The notes beneath the pieces were generated by a model. It was not told where the DNA came from. It saw nothing but the letters and a program-made list of their open reading frames with translations, and did not search any database. Below, one piece after another: positions 33,346-45,168 of a stretch of DNA of 64,000 nt. This DNA comes from Hermatobates lingyangjiaoensis. Lineage: Eukaryota; Arthropoda; Insecta; Hemiptera; Hermatobatidae. Each line of letters starts with the position of its first letter. Position 1 is the first letter of the stretch. The stretch is taken from NCBI GenBank assembly GCA_026182355.1, contig JAPFBL010000164.1, positions 434,001-498,000 of the forward strand. Direction: 5' to 3'. The translations under genes were made by a program, and so were the position numbers.

Positions 33346-33359
33346 TATATATATATCAA

Positions 33360-33490
33360 ACGATTAGAATAAAAGAAGACATAGAAACATATAATTCACT
33401 TCAATATTTTGACCTCGTCGTCATCAGGAGAATAAGAAGCAGAAGAATGTGAGTTCTGCTCGGCTAGCAGACAGTTGCTGTTTGCCAGCA
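33360..33490 (-). mobile_element. PLE family 2 tip
   Basis: Read on the minus strand, 33440-33397 gives TTCTCCTGATGACGACGAGG, then TCAAAATATTGAAGTGAATT. The CTGATGA core is intact, but the GAAA is TCAAAA. The upstream part TTGCTGTCTGCTAGCCGAGC is shared in outline with 19.2 kb. Confidence 0.65.
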
Positions 33491-35170
33491 ACACCTGAGA
33501 TATTTCTTAAGTATACAATAATTTTAGTTTCTTGTTTATTTTTTTTTTTTAGGAATACCGATTTTATAAAAGCTGTTGCTTAGAAAGTTGATTCTATACC
33601 TCGGAGGAAAAACGATGCGATATATTTAGAAATGAAATTCGTTGGTATAAGGTCAGGGGCAAGAAGACAATTCTGCTCTCCGTCAATAAGAATATCCCTC
33701 CTTCAAGAAAAAGAGACCTTCAAACGTCTGATTTCTTTAATATCGAATACTTTCGCATCCACGTTATAAAATTATTGAGATATCCACATATGAATACAGC
33801 GTAAGAAAAACAATTTAAATTCTTTTGTATTTATAGTAGAATTTATTTTTATTGTTTTTAATAAATTACGCTTAAATAGATACAATTAAATAATTATAAC
33901 AATAAAAACAATTATTTTTCTACTCAATGTTTACGTGAACGAAAGATCCTTTAATAAGACTTCCTACAAAATACTTTAAAATTTATTTTTTTTTTAATGT
34001 ATTATTAACAGTCTTTATGTAGAAATACTGGATGAAAAAAAAAAGTTTTTGTACAAGTAATGTTCTTCTTTAGTTAACATCAATGATGGATGACGTGAAA
34101 GATAAAACAGTTGACACTTCTGCTATATTTCTAGCACGAGTAAGCACAACACAGTGACTGATTGTTGAATATTGCAGTGTTATAAAATATCGCAACCTTT
34201 CAATTGTTGAATATTTTTTTAGAAATATGTTCCAACATTCTTATTATTAACAATATTTGTAAACATAAATATATCAAAGAAATATATCTATCAAATACTA
34301 AATTAAACTTTGAGTTATAAAAATAAATTAGTGAGTACAAATGTAGACAAATACAAACAAAAATTACTTTTATTTTCTAACTATCTCTGTGATATGATTC
34401 CAACTATAAGATTAATTTTAGTCTTTACTCCGTCCTCAATTCTGAAGTTTTGAATCTAAGTAGAATAATTTTACTAGTTACCCCACTCTTCAGTTCATGG
34501 ATATGACAATACGTAGTAATATAATAGTGCTATTGGTTATTACGTTTTCAACGCTATGATACTGGCTTTAACTACATAAATTGGAAATTATCATTTGCTA
34601 ATTCGTTGCATTTTGTAGTTTCTAATTATGACTGTGAGATTAAAAACAACAATGGTTTGTTACAGTACTAGGGTTAATGAATAGTAGAGTGGTATGACTG
34701 TTTTATGTCGCACAAGGTGATAAGAAGTCATTTCTTTGAGAAGTATCTTTCTTCTCTCTCTCTCAAAACATTATCGCTTCATTGCTGCTATGTGATAACC
34801 GCGCTCTGAACGGTCGCCTGACTTCAGACGGTTAAAAGAAAACATTCCACCAGTGTATTTCCTTCCTGTCTACAATCAGTGATTCGGAAAATGTCTCAAT
34901 GACAGTAGAGTCATTTTGTTTTTAAAATAAACACAAATAACCTCAGTCGACATATGCAGTGAGATTGACTATAATTTATATAACCCCATTGCACAAACAA
35001 TATTATTATTTCTTCTATTTTTTTTATTATTAATTTTTCTAATGACCAATGAAATTGTGAAAAAGTACTGTTTTGCACACAATATTAATATTTTATTATT
35101 ATTTGATATTTTTTTAAAAAAAATAATTTAGGCTATATATAATTTTAGGTTTTCTTAAAATTATTGATAA
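33491..35170. other. Unassigned DNA
   Basis: At 33566-33772 two overlapping plus-strand frames stay open after a T-rich AG (33541-33551); one reads EMKFVGIRSGARRQFCSPSI. I do not recognise it and chance is possible. A degenerate family 5-like tip may lie at 34025-34080. Positions 34690-34960 are more complex but unassigned. Confidence 0.35.
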
Positions 35171-35178
35171 TTTCTTAA

Positions 35179-35352
35179 CCTTTTCAATGTTGCCAAACAG
35201 TAACACTTCATGTTCTTGAAGGCTGAATTTCAAAACATGATTTTTTTACTCTGTGCTAAATTTTTTTTTTTGAAGAACCTAAACTTTCTCTCCTTTTTTT
35301 GATCAGGTATACGTATACCTGACGTATATGTACGTCATTAGCGGTGAAAGGG
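35179..35352. mobile_element. Possible piggyBac-type MITE with TTAA flanks
   Basis: TTAA stands at 35175-35178 and 35353-35356. The left end reads CCTTTTCAATG and the right end, inverted, CCCTTTCACCGC, an imperfect terminal repeat beginning with C residues as in many piggyBac-like elements. Near the right end lies the perfect palindrome CAGGTATACGTATACCTG. There is no coding sequence. Confidence 0.45.
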
Positions 35353-35502
35353 TTAAAGAAGTGTATGCGCGTGTGGGAGTGTATCTAGCGTTTTTGAAGG
35401 TCGTAAAGGTTACATAGTTTTTTGATTTAATGACATTTAACATGTAGATGCATCGCTGAAGGCTTAAACGGTAAGGTCAGTTGCCTAAGTGATAAGCGAC
35501 AG

Positions 35503-35745
35503 ATAGCCCAGTGGTATGCACGGTCGCCTCTGGAATGGTACATCCAAGGCTCAATTCTCACACTAGCCTTACTCAAATGGGAGGTATATCAGCACGTTGT
35601 CTCTCGGTATGACGTTAAGCTATCGGTCTCGAGCCTGTACCATGTCAAGTACTTGTTCAAAATCCCTACACTAAATACACTTGAGTGAGGTACAATTTAG
35701 GGCTCTGAATGAACAATCAAACCGATATTGTGGCACTCTGTTAAC
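35503..35745 (+). mobile_element. tRNA-SINE copy
   Basis: A-box-like TAGCCCAGTGG (35513) is intact. The B box has decayed to GGCTCAATTCTC. Body blocks AAGCTATCGGTCTCGAGCCTG, CTAAATACACTTGAGTGAG (in part) and TTTAGGGCTC follow. The head-to-body order matches the full copy 190 bp downstream. Confidence 0.8.
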
Positions 35746-35932
35746 TGATAGTTGGACACCAAATAATAAATGAGCCACACTTTTCTTTCCTAGAGGAGAA
35801 CTAAAATGGTAAATGCTATAAGTGTGATCTCAGTGTTAACCATTAATCTCTTAGTTTGATTCTGTTATCATAAGTTTATGAAACTGTGTACCAGATAGCG
35901 ATTATAATTTTAGATACTTACCCACCTAATAA

Positions 35933-36257
35933 GGGTCAGGTTAGCTCAGTGGTTACGTGCTCACCTCTGAACTGATAGGACCGGGGTTCGATCCCCACCT
36001 GGTCCTCGATTTATTCATGCGGGAGGTGAATAAATCTGAGCACGTCGTCCCTCGGAGAAGAACGTTAAACTGTCGGTCCCGAGCCTGTACGATGTCTGGT
36101 ACTCGTTGAAGATCCCTACTCTAAATACACTTGAGTTAGGCAAAATATAAGACTCCCAGTGTAGAATCAATCTCCATTGTGTGGTATCACAAAGGGCCAA
36201 TGCTCTGCCTAAGTGTGTTCCCTTGTGGGACTGCCCCTGCAACCTAACCTAACCTAT
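35933..36257 (+). mobile_element. tRNA-derived SINE, most complete copy
   Basis: The head is tRNA-like, with A box TAGCTCAGTGG (35942-35952) and B box GGTTCGATCCC (35985-35995), both matching the Pol III consensus TRGYNNARNGG/GGTTCGANNCC. The body contains TCGTCCCTCGG, AACTGTCGGTCCCGAGCCTG, TACGATGTCTGGTACTCG, CTCTAAATACACTTGAGTTA and GACTCCCAGTGTAGAATCA. It ends ACTGCAACCTAACCTAACCT, a tail of AACCT repeats instead of poly(A). About 325 bp in total. The reverse transcriptase that mobilised it is not identifiable, because no partner LINE with this 3' end is visible here. The intact boxes make this the best candidate for a transcribable copy. Confidence 0.9.
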
Positions 36258-36446
36258 CCACCTAATGCAAAAAATGGACTTAGTCATTGGCTAATGAAAT
36301 ATTCTTTATTTTTTGAGAAATATCGACCCATAAGCAAATTAACTCATACATTATATGAAAACTACTTTCCATTCGATTTCTAGAATGAGCAGAAATTGAA
36401 ATTTTGTATATTCCCATAACGTTATTATTAATGGTTTATAGCAGTA
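36258..36446. other. AT-rich spacer
   Basis: Nothing was recognised. Confidence 0.5.
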
Positions 36447-36893
36447 GACAGTGATTCAGAGCGGCCCATAGAACCAGTAGATCTAGGGTTTTTCTTTCAC
36501 TCAGACCACCTTCGATTGTGGGGAAGGAAAGAAAAACATTAACATATTTTCCCTCGGAAAGGACAAAAGTTAAGTTTTCAGTCACGAGCCTGTACGATGT
36601 CGGGTACTTTATGTTTGGAAAAGTATTAAGTCTCCACACAAAAAAATTTATTACAAGAAACTAAACAACGCGTTACGAACACTTGATATAACTTGAAGAA
36701 GAACATCACGTGTTCGAAACACGTTGTTTAGTTTCTTGTAATAAACTTTTTTGTGTGGAGACTTAATACTTTTCCTGACATGAGTAAATATGACACTATA
36801 ACAGATTGCACAGTTAATGAATCAGGTACTTTACTCAAAATAAACTTGAGTTAAACAAAATTTATAACTCCCAATGTAGAATCATTATGGGAA
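36447..36893 (+). mobile_element. tRNA-SINE split by a PLE insertion
   Basis: SINE sequence runs to 36611 (CACGAGCCTGTACGATGTCG, then GGTACTTTA) and resumes at 36825 (GGTACTTTACTCAAAATAAAC, then CTCCCAATGTAGAATCAT). The repeated 9-mer GGTACTTTA on each side of 36612-36824 is the target duplication of the inserted PLE palindrome. The SINE head is strongly decayed, so the SINE is clearly the older element. Confidence 0.85.
36612..36824 (+). mobile_element. PLE family 5 palindromic insertion
   Basis: The arms of about 58 bp (GGAAAAGTATTAAGTCTCCA... from 36617; reverse complement ending at 36776) surround CTTGAAGAAGAACATCACGT, then GTTCGAAACACGTTG. Beyond the right arm a unique terminal piece CTGACATGAGTAAATATGAC continues to 36824. 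Target duplication: GGTACTTTA at 36603-36611 and 36825-36833. The core has an extra U (CUUGAAGA), stem II GAACA/TGTTC, and candidate stem III ACACGT. The insertion shows that palindromic tips are inserted as finished units. Confidence 0.8.
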
Positions 36894-38700
36894 GACAGTA
36901 GTCCCTGGAGGAAACAGCAGCATCAGAGGTATATCTTTCGAGCAGATCCTCAATCTTTCCACAAGAAGTAGATTCATTTTTTTACAAGTTAAAATCAACA
37001 ACCAGTAACTTTGAGCATACTTGCTGGAATTGTTTATCTTTTTAAGTAATTTAGTTGCAGCTACATTACTCCAAACGTTTTGAATTCAATTTACAAAGTT
37101 TAGTTTGAAACCCAGCCAACGGTTTAGACATTGATACGGTGGAGGTTCGTTACTGTAGCCATAGCTTCTGACTATGCGAAAAATATCAGACAGCTAATAT
37201 AGGTAGTGATAAAAATTGTTATGACAGGCTATAATTCAGCATTATTCTAAAAATTCCTGACGATGAAGAACATGTAAATATCACTGTTCTTCGCAATGAT
37301 GATCAGTATATCATCAGAATATCAGTTTGAAGTGATGATCAACAAAATTTACTTTTGTATCAAAATTAATTTTATTTCATTTATTAGATTTCTGATGTAG
37401 ATTTTTCTATTCTATTTTATATTATTGATTGATTGTTGATTTCTAGCGGGTTATTCAATGTTAGATACACTTTTTATAATGAAATCAATAATAAATAACT
37501 TTGAATGTATAGAGTCGGGAAAGTATAGAGGTAGCGATTTGCGAGACAGTACTATTTGACAACAATTCCAGTCGCTGTTGCCTGAGTTGGCTTCATGTAG
37601 ACTATCCCGCAATACACCTATGGACTATGTCAGGAATTTGTTTCCAATTTTCTATAGTCAGACGTATTTGTTACACGTAATGAACGCGAATGCGTGCGAG
37701 TGTATATTTATGTGTTTGTGTGTTCATGTCTGAATTCTATATATGGTCATTTGAAATAAACAGAGGAATATGAGGATATCTGACAAAGAGTATGGAAACC
37801 AATGTAATTCTGTAGAAGCTAAAGCATAGATACAGAAATACTGAAGTGCTTTCAGTTATAATCAAATCACTCAATAAAAGGGCTTTTCATCAGAAATACC
37901 AGACTGCCATGTGTATATGAGATACATATATTTATTCAAAAAACCTTATAATATTCATTGCAGGAACTATAAAATGTTCCTTAATATAATAAGATATAAT
38001 AAGTTTCAATATTTTAGGCCTGACTTTTGATATATTTTATTACTTTTTTATGCTTATCATAAAAACTGATAAACCTTAACCGCCAGTATTGTATGAAATA
38101 TATATCAATTATGAAATATAAGTTTCCTTTAAGCAGTTCTTGATACAGTAGTATTTATTAAAACATAAAATTTCTTGTGATATGAAATAAATCGCACCAA
38201 CAAATTCTTGATAATATTCTGATGATGAAAGTTTACATATACTATTTACTGTAATAATTTTTTCCTGAACACACAAGTGCATTTTTCAGGATGCAACATT
38301 GTTGTTTAGAGCAAGCTTACCAAACTTACAACGCATGCCTTCCGCCTGGTTTGTCCTCATAATCGTTTCACATCGTACAAAGAAAGGTGTTTAAGATCAT
38401 GATCTCCAGAGAGGATGTTTTATTTGCAGAGCATCTGGCGTACTAGACAGACTTGGACAGCACGGTAGAAGACGATGTACAAGATGTCTTCTCCATTGCT
38501 CTTGCAGAGTGGCTGTCTGCCTTCTGACCTAACATGCCGGAAGTGTTTAAGCGGAATATCAACATCCTTTAAGCCTTCTATCCCTGATGGCTGGTGATTC
38601 TTACTGCTCAAAGATGAAGTAGAAACACAATTTATTTGTTTATTCTTTCCCTCGAATCCGGACGTTCTTGGATCTTTTCTCTTGGAATTACTTAGCCCTA
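36894..38700. other. Unassigned DNA
   Basis: No gene was recognised. The complexity is ordinary and frames are short. The frame at 38420-38611 (minus) has no domain. Confidence 0.4.
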
Positions 38701-38719
38701 TTTTGTAATACCATATTTA

Positions 38720-39178
38720 TGGTATTAACACATATCTACGGGAGCTACTGCAGGAATGGATCTCAAATTGCCATGAGAAGTTCATTGTTTCTGAATAAAG
38801 ATTACAACTGTAAAGACTGTTTCCATCTAAACAGTTTAGCTGGACCACCATAGTCTACATATTTTGACACCACATATAAGGTATTTACACATATATTCAG
38901 GAGCCACTGTAGGAATGGATCTTAAATTGTCGTGAACAGTTCATTTCCCCCGAATAAAGATTACTGCGAAGGCAGTTTCCCTCTAAACAGTTTGCTGGAC
39001 TACCGTATTGGCGCCCACACATTTTGACACCACATATAAGGTGTCAAACACATATATTCGGGAGCTACAGTAGGAATAGATCTTAGTTGGCATGAGCAGT
39101 TCATTGCTCCCGAATAAAGATTACCACTGTGAAGGCTGTTTCCATCTAAACAGTTGAGCTGGACCACAGCCTCGGGCC
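38720..39178 (+). repeat. Tandem repeat, period ~160 bp, three units
   Basis: AGGAATGGATCT-type anchors lie at 38752, 38911 and 39072. Each unit holds CACATAT-TTC-GGGAGCTAC, GAATAAAGATTAC, CATCTAAACAGTT-AGCTGGAC and, between units, ATTTTGACACCACATATAAGG. Divergence is roughly 10-15% by eye. Confidence 0.8.
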
Positions 39179-39825
39179 ATACATCATGCTTCTCATTAGA
39201 TACGATCTGACAGATGCCATTCCTTATGTAACCTATAACCAGACATCCAATATCACAGCATCAATCTGTCTACGTATGCTCTTTACTTAGCTTCCTTACA
39301 ATAACCAGCCATCATTAAGTTTCACTTAAACCAATCTCTATTTTCTCGTAATTAATCACATTTTATACTATTTACAAATGAAATTAGTAAAATTCAGTTT
39401 AATATATAATAAACGTATACTTCTCTTTTATACAATTTGATTATAGTTACTATATACCATAATTTTGGAATAACATTAACGCCACTATATCTTTTTGGTA
39501 TAATATCTATTTCCGATCTGTATTTGGATTTTTTTGAGAGTATTATCATAAATAGTGTATAATCTTATTATTTTCGGAAGTATATTCATACATCTAATAA
39601 ACTTTGTAAATATAAATTATGTTTTAATTTCAAGTTTCAATTATTACCAATTTTGTTTCTCAAAAATATTTATTGTAAACTTATGTACTATTGTTATAGT
39701 GAAAGATATCGTAACAATTTTTTTTAATTCAAATCGAAATTATGATGAAGTAGCAATTAAAATATTAGAAATATAATTAAGCATATTTGATGATACTATC
39801 AGAGTTATAATAGTAAGTTTTGTCA
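39179..39825. other. Unassigned AT-rich DNA
   Basis: Nothing was recognised. The frame at 39555-39776 is a low-complexity hydrophobic chance frame. Confidence 0.4.
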
Positions 39826-40247
39826 TCTGTTGTTACGACTTAACTGTTGTCAAAGTTGTTTCACAGAGAAAAATTCACCTTCTTTGTTTTTTTACACCTT
39901 TAGTAGTGACAATAGAAATAGTATGTTTTAACATCTGTTGTTCTTTCAACTTAACTGTTGCCAAGGTTGTTTCACATACAAAAGTCCACCTTCTCTGTTT
40001 GTTTACACCTTTAGTAGTGACAATAGAAATAGTATGTTTTAACATCTGTTGTTATTTCCACTCAACTGTTGCCAAGGTTGTTTCACATACAAAAGTCCAC
40101 CTTCTCTGTTTGTTTACACCTTTAGTAGTGACAATAGAAATAGTATGTTTTAACATCTGTTGTTCTTGGAAACTCATCTGTTTCCAAGGTTGTTTCACAG
40201 ACAAAAGTCTACCCTCTTCGTTTTTTCACACCTGTAGCAGTCATAAT
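39826..40247 (+). repeat. 111-bp minisatellite, ~3.8 units
   Basis: CACCTTTAGTAGTGAC or a variant occurs at 39895, 40006, 40117 and 40228, exactly 111 bp apart. Because 111 is a multiple of 3, a repeating 37-residue frame (…VVTIEIVCFNICC…) stays open for 143 codons; I take this as a by-product. Confidence 0.9.
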
Positions 40248-41560
40248 AATAAGTTTTGCCATCAGTACAATATAATAAAATCCAACAATATTCCGTTTAC
40301 ACTAAAGGATCTGCTCCATGTGGTAATCATTTGTTGAACTATGTCGTTGAATACAAACCCTGTATACTAATCATCCATATAAATTAGCCCACTGTGTAAC
40401 AAGGACTACTTTATACACCAAAATGTGAATATACAACACAATTTAAAAAGAAAGTTCTTTGATCACCACATGTATTATCTTACCACCAATGAAAAAGTCC
40501 TACTTCTATATCGAATTCTAATTAGGTGACCAGAGCACTTAATTTAAGTTTTAACCTACCACAACCCTCTCAAACCCCTTTTACAATTGTATCTTCCCTC
40601 TTGACTTTTTTTCATAACATTTGAATACCAGTAGTACGTACCTTTTTATAACTCTTTGCCTACAGCACCATACAACAAATTGATAATACTAACCAACAAA
40701 CTTACTAATAGTGGTAGCAGAATCTTATTACAACAAACACTATTGTGAATGAAAATATTCTGTAATCAATTGTTTCTAGTTTTATTCATTCAAATTGAAG
40801 TACATTCCTGTTCATGGTTTAGTCCTCAAAACATTATTTTTATTTGTTGGCCAAACAAAGTTGAGCAAATAGTCAAAACGCAGTGAATTTCTAATAATTA
40901 TATTTTCTGTTATATATTTTTCGGCGGTATTGAAATACATTAAATCCGTGCAATTCACGAAATCATAAGTACATAATTCTGTAAGATCATAAATGAATAT
41001 TTCATGTAATCAAGGCTTTATTCATTATTTGAAGTTACTTATTTATATAAAGTGTGTGTCTCACACCCACTTGACTCCTATTTGAACTAATGTTTTCGTT
41101 ATTTGTGACTCCCAGATTTTAAAATATATATGTAAGTTTGTCTGTTATGTATGCCTGTTCTTGATGTCATAATACATTTATATGTTAATTAATTCTCTTT
41201 ATATAATACATAGTACAAAAAGAAAAAATATAAATAATGCTTTAAATACTTCCGTCAATATGCCGATCTATTATCGGCGAAAGTTATCATTATTAATTTT
41301 GGCCTAATTCATGTTAACTCAATTGGTATTTTTTATAGATTTAGATGTTATAAATGGCAACTTTTGTGAAACTTTGAAAAAAATCTTAAAATAATTAAAT
41401 ACAATAATTTTAATTATTGAATATTATAAATGATTAGCACTACAACTTCCTATCCTCTCTTTCACATATCAAGCTAGATATAGATCCAATAATTTTATAC
41501 CAACTGATTTCATGAGACAAGACGGCCACAAATATTACTCGTTTAAACACAGAAAAGAAG
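40248..41560. other. Unassigned AT-rich DNA
   Basis: No gene or repeat was recognised. Confidence 0.4.
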
Positions 41561-41569
41561 GATTACTAA

Positions 41570-42020
41570 CCATTTTATAACTATTGAACCATAATGAAAT
41601 GCAATCATCAATATGGTCCTTTCAGATAACAGGTTAGAAATACCACCAACCGTATTATAACGTTTGACCTATACGACAATGAAACGGCAAATATGGTACA
41701 ACTCTTTCCAACGCAGAATTGAAGTAGCACAAATTATTTCAAAACTCTTGTCCACATTACAGGTGAGGAGCAGTACAAAGCATTTTAAAATCTTTGACCT
41801 ATAAGACCATACGTCCTCAAATGAGATCTTTAAAAATTAACTAGTACCAATTATTGTATAAATCTTGAATTATTGGACCAAACAACCACTAATATAACTC
41901 TTTAATATAATTCAAACGACTCTTCTGTTTGACCTATAAGCCTATGTATCCGTTTATATGACTCTTCCATACAAGTACCTAAATACATTAGTAGTTAAAA
42001 ATATTAAACTATTGACCCTT
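41570..42020 (+). repeat. Very degenerate tandem repeat (tentative)
   Basis: Variants of TTTGACCTATAAGACCAT recur at about 41582, 41661, 41801, 41928 and 42008 with unequal spacing of 80-140 bp. TTATAAC-type and ATATGACTCTT-type words also recur. This is probably an eroded minisatellite. Confidence 0.35.
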
Positions 42021-42194
42021 AAGAATACATTTCGAATACGACTGTTTCGCATTATAGACAAAATATACACATACTGATCTTCTAACTTACTGTAGCACGA
42101 TCATTCAGCTGTGTTAGACCTATGATATGCAACAACTAGTTGACGAAGACCAAAGTGTACAAACATACTGTTTAGTTATTCATCGTGTAGTACA

Positions 42195-42283
42195 ATATAT
42201 GATCAAACTAGAATAAGAAATGGGAAAAAAGACTGAGATATTTCAACCGTAACAAGCGGTCTTCGTCAGTGTCAAAAACCCAA
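42195..42283 (-). mobile_element. PLE family 1 tip, single orientation
   Basis: The minus-strand reading gives TTGGGTTTTTGACACTGACG, then the core to GACT at 42231-42273, then TTTCTTATTCTAGTTTGATC. The CUGACGA motif is intact; stem III has changed from AGATCT to ATATCT. It has no inverted partner and no flanking (TA)n. Confidence 0.75.
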
Positions 42284-43019
42284 CTGAAACGATTCTTTAT
42301 TATGAAATCTTGTTATAGTACAATATATCCGCATAAAGGAAAATAAAGTAACACATTTAATGAACTGGCAAGTAGTTAAAAAAAAACAGTTAGATGAACG
42401 TTGTATAATATAAAAAAACGTTATTCACCCCTGATGGGGTGTTAAAAGTTAACATCTACCCTTTATAGCCCATTTTGGATAAAGAATGTAATCAACACGT
42501 CTAAAAGAACAATTATTCTTGGTATTACTTTGTTTAAACTCACTTTAAAAAAACTTTGTGAAAAAATTGAAAACTAAAATAAAGTTAAACGAGAATGTGC
42601 TGTAATATATATGGCACTGTTAAAAATTATATTTTTAACACTAAATGGCAGATAATTTATTAATTTTAGAAGCATTTCTTTACATAGCTACCTGGCATAA
42701 CAAGACGACTGTTCTTAAAATATTGAAGTAGAATCTGTCAGCTCTTTTTATGTTTATGGATTGCAATTTAGTATTTATAGACATGTATGCAATTACTTGA
42801 TAGTGTATTTCAACAATTGACGTTATCAAGAGAAGATGCAACCTAGTAGGTGGCAATACTGCAACTAGGAAAACGACAGGTGGAGTATATGGAAAGAGAG
42901 GAAAAAATGGAACAAATTATGAGTTTATAATGAGATAAATAAAGCAAGATAGATGAAATATGAAAAGATCATAACTAACGATAAATATATAAATGAGTCA
43001 CTAATAGAAACTGAATTTC
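42284..43019. other. Unassigned AT-rich DNA
   Basis: Nothing was recognised. Confidence 0.4.
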
Positions 43020-43282
43020 TCGGCTATAGCTAGCCAGTACAGATTCCCTGTCCCTTTTCATTTCTACTCCTGAGTAAGTTCTCTGTCGTTGCCAGTCCTC
43101 TCACATTGCTAATCCTGTTTTATGTCTACTTTCCTACTTCTCTCCTTTCTAATAATCTTCCGGCCCTCTCAATTACTGTTTTTTTTCCACTGCCTGTTTT
43201 CTCGTATTGCTAGCCCTCCTTCATCACAAGTCCTTTGCCACTACCAGCCCAGGCCTATTTCCAGTTATCACAATTTCCCATT

Positions 43283-43970
43283 TCACTATCATATGGAGTA
43301 ATTTTCTAGAACTGTCATTGATAGTCCTTTCCTATTGTTAGGCCTCTAACATTGCCAGTCCTGGTTCATTTGTAGTTCTCTTATTTCTATTTACTATCAT
43401 TTGGAGTAATCTTCTAGAATTGTCATTGATAGTCCTTTCCTATTGCTAGGCCTCTAACATTGCCAGTCCTTGCTCATCTCAAGTTCTCTGATTTCTATTT
43501 TACTATCATTTGGAGTAATCTTCTAGAACTGTCTTTGATAGTCCTTTCCTATTGCTAGGCCTCTAACATTGCCAGTCCTTGCTCATCTCAAGTTCTCTGA
43601 TTTCTATTTTACTATCATTTGGAGTAATCTTCTAGAACTGTCTTTGATAGTCCTTTCCTATTGCTAGGCCTCTAACATTGCCAGTCCTTGCTCATCTCAA
43701 GTTCTCTGATTTCTATTTTACTATCATTTGGAGTAATCTTCTAGAACTGTCTTTGATAGTCCTTTCCTATTGCTAGGCCTCTAACATTGCCAGTCCTTGC
43801 TCATCTCAAGTTCTCTGATTTCTATTTTACTATCATTTGGAGTAATCTTCTAGAACTGTCTTTGATAGTCCTTTCCTATTGCTATGCCTCTAACATTGCC
43901 AGTCCTGGTTCATTTGTAGTTCTCTCATTTCTATTTTATTATCATTTGGAGTAATCATCTAGCCCTCTCA
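43283..43970 (+). repeat. 109-bp minisatellite, six units
   Basis: CCTTTCCTATTGCTAGGCCT or a variant starts at 43326, 43433, 43543, 43652, 43761 and 43870. Central units are almost identical (TTGCTCATCTCAAGTTCTCTG). The outer units carry TGGTTCATTTGTAGTTCTC instead, so the array grew by expansion of its inner units. Upstream DNA (43020-43280) contains the same words (TTGCCAGTCCT, TTGCTAG) in degenerate form and is probably an older part. Confidence 0.92.
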
Positions 43971-44985
43971 GTGTTAGTTTCTTCCTATTATGGTTCCCTG
44001 TCATTGGCTACTCGTAGTAACAGTTCACTTAACTGTTCAAGCAAACTTTAAACATAATAGCTTACTTATCATTTACTTAGAGTGAATACAAGTACATCAT
44101 TTTTTCTACATCTTTCAAGATCTATAACTGCAGATACATTTAACTTAGAGTGATTTTTTATCTCTCAAATCAATTAGTAAGATTTATGGCCTTGTTTATG
44201 TCTGAAGACTTATCATTTAGAATTCTATTTTATTTCACATTAAATAAAGATAATGGAATCTTTTAAGTGGTTCTTTAAATTAGAAGAGTATTTTTTTAGG
44301 AGTTTGAAAGCATTTTAAAATCACTAAAGGAATTCTGGTACATATTTCTCTAGATATGCAAATAGAGGTAGTTCCAATGCAAATTAAACAGTCTGGACAA
44401 GTATAAACGTTTTATGACATTTAATACCTATATTAAGATGTAAATATAAATATTTTTTATTGATGCCATCATTTATACAATTTTGTTTTTTAATTAATGT
44501 TACATTTTTGACTCTTTTAAAAATCACAATTTATTATTTCTTCTTAGTTTTTTTTATTAAAAATATGTTTTAGATACCTATTAAAAACTATCTTAGCAAT
44601 GAATTGATATAGATTATTCAAAAAAAAATTTGAAACAATTTTTGAAATGATATCCTTGTTATAATTATTATTATAATATGAATAACAGGAGTTTAATCAG
44701 TACGATTAAGGATATAGTGACTTCATCACAATTCGTTGGAAGGATTAACATGGGCTGCTGCTTATATAAGCTCTCGCTGTGTTATTAACTATAGATTATA
44801 GAAACCTATAGCTGTAATTATCAACAGAATTCTGCTTAAGCTTTCGCTTTGTTCGGAGTTGTTTTATAGGGGGATGGCTGTTAGGCCTATTTATTGATTG
44901 GAAGTCCCTTCAGTTATGGAGAAGCCAAATGGGTAATACCATTTGGTTACTTTTCATTAGCTTATATATATATATATATATATAT
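43971..44985. other. Unassigned AT-rich DNA
   Basis: No gene was recognised. Positions 44690-44900 are somewhat more complex. (TA)n follows at 44963-44985. Confidence 0.4.
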
Positions 44986-44991
44986 CATTAA

Positions 44992-45168
44992 AGTACACAG
45001 CAGCCTCTGCGTTAACGACTTTAAACCTGGTCTGCTCCAATTTACTAACAAACCTTACGGTGGGCTGGTTTTAAAACCCATATCAATTGCCCAAGAGACA
45101 TCTTACTTTTTACGAAAACCTTGCGGTGGGATGGTGTTAAAAGCCATATCCAGAGGCTGCTGTGTACT
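44992..45168. mobile_element. 177-bp TTAA-flanked MITE with perfect 18-bp TIRs
   Basis: TTAA occurs at 44988-44991 and 45169-45172. The left terminal repeat AGTACACAGCAGCCTCTG (44992-45009) is the exact reverse complement of 45151-45168. TTAA target sites are the mark of piggyBac-type transposition. Internally, CTTACGGTGGGCTGGTTTTA and CTTGCGGTGGGATGGTGTTA are a direct repeat (45055 and 45119). There is no coding capacity. The perfect ends suggest recent movement, although the TIR does not start with the CCC common in piggyBac. Confidence 0.8.

Noticed and set aside
33566..33772. Coding exon after a T-rich AG acceptor
   Set aside because: Two frames are open at once, neither has a known domain, and no donor site is obvious. 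Kept only as a note.
35942..36005. Functional tRNA gene
   Set aside because: The A and B boxes are present, but the sequence continues into the SINE body shared by about 14 copies and no complete tRNA cloverleaf with acceptor stem was evident.
36240..36257. Interstitial telomere tract
   Set aside because: Only three AACCT units, and they are the normal tail of the SINE.
39906..40337. 143-codon frame with a repeated 37-residue unit
   Set aside because: The frame is open only because a 111-bp minisatellite has a period divisible by three. There is no start context, signal or known domain.
43283..43970. CRISPR-like array
   Set aside because: The units are contiguous tandem repeats of 109 bp without unique spacers, in eukaryotic DNA.
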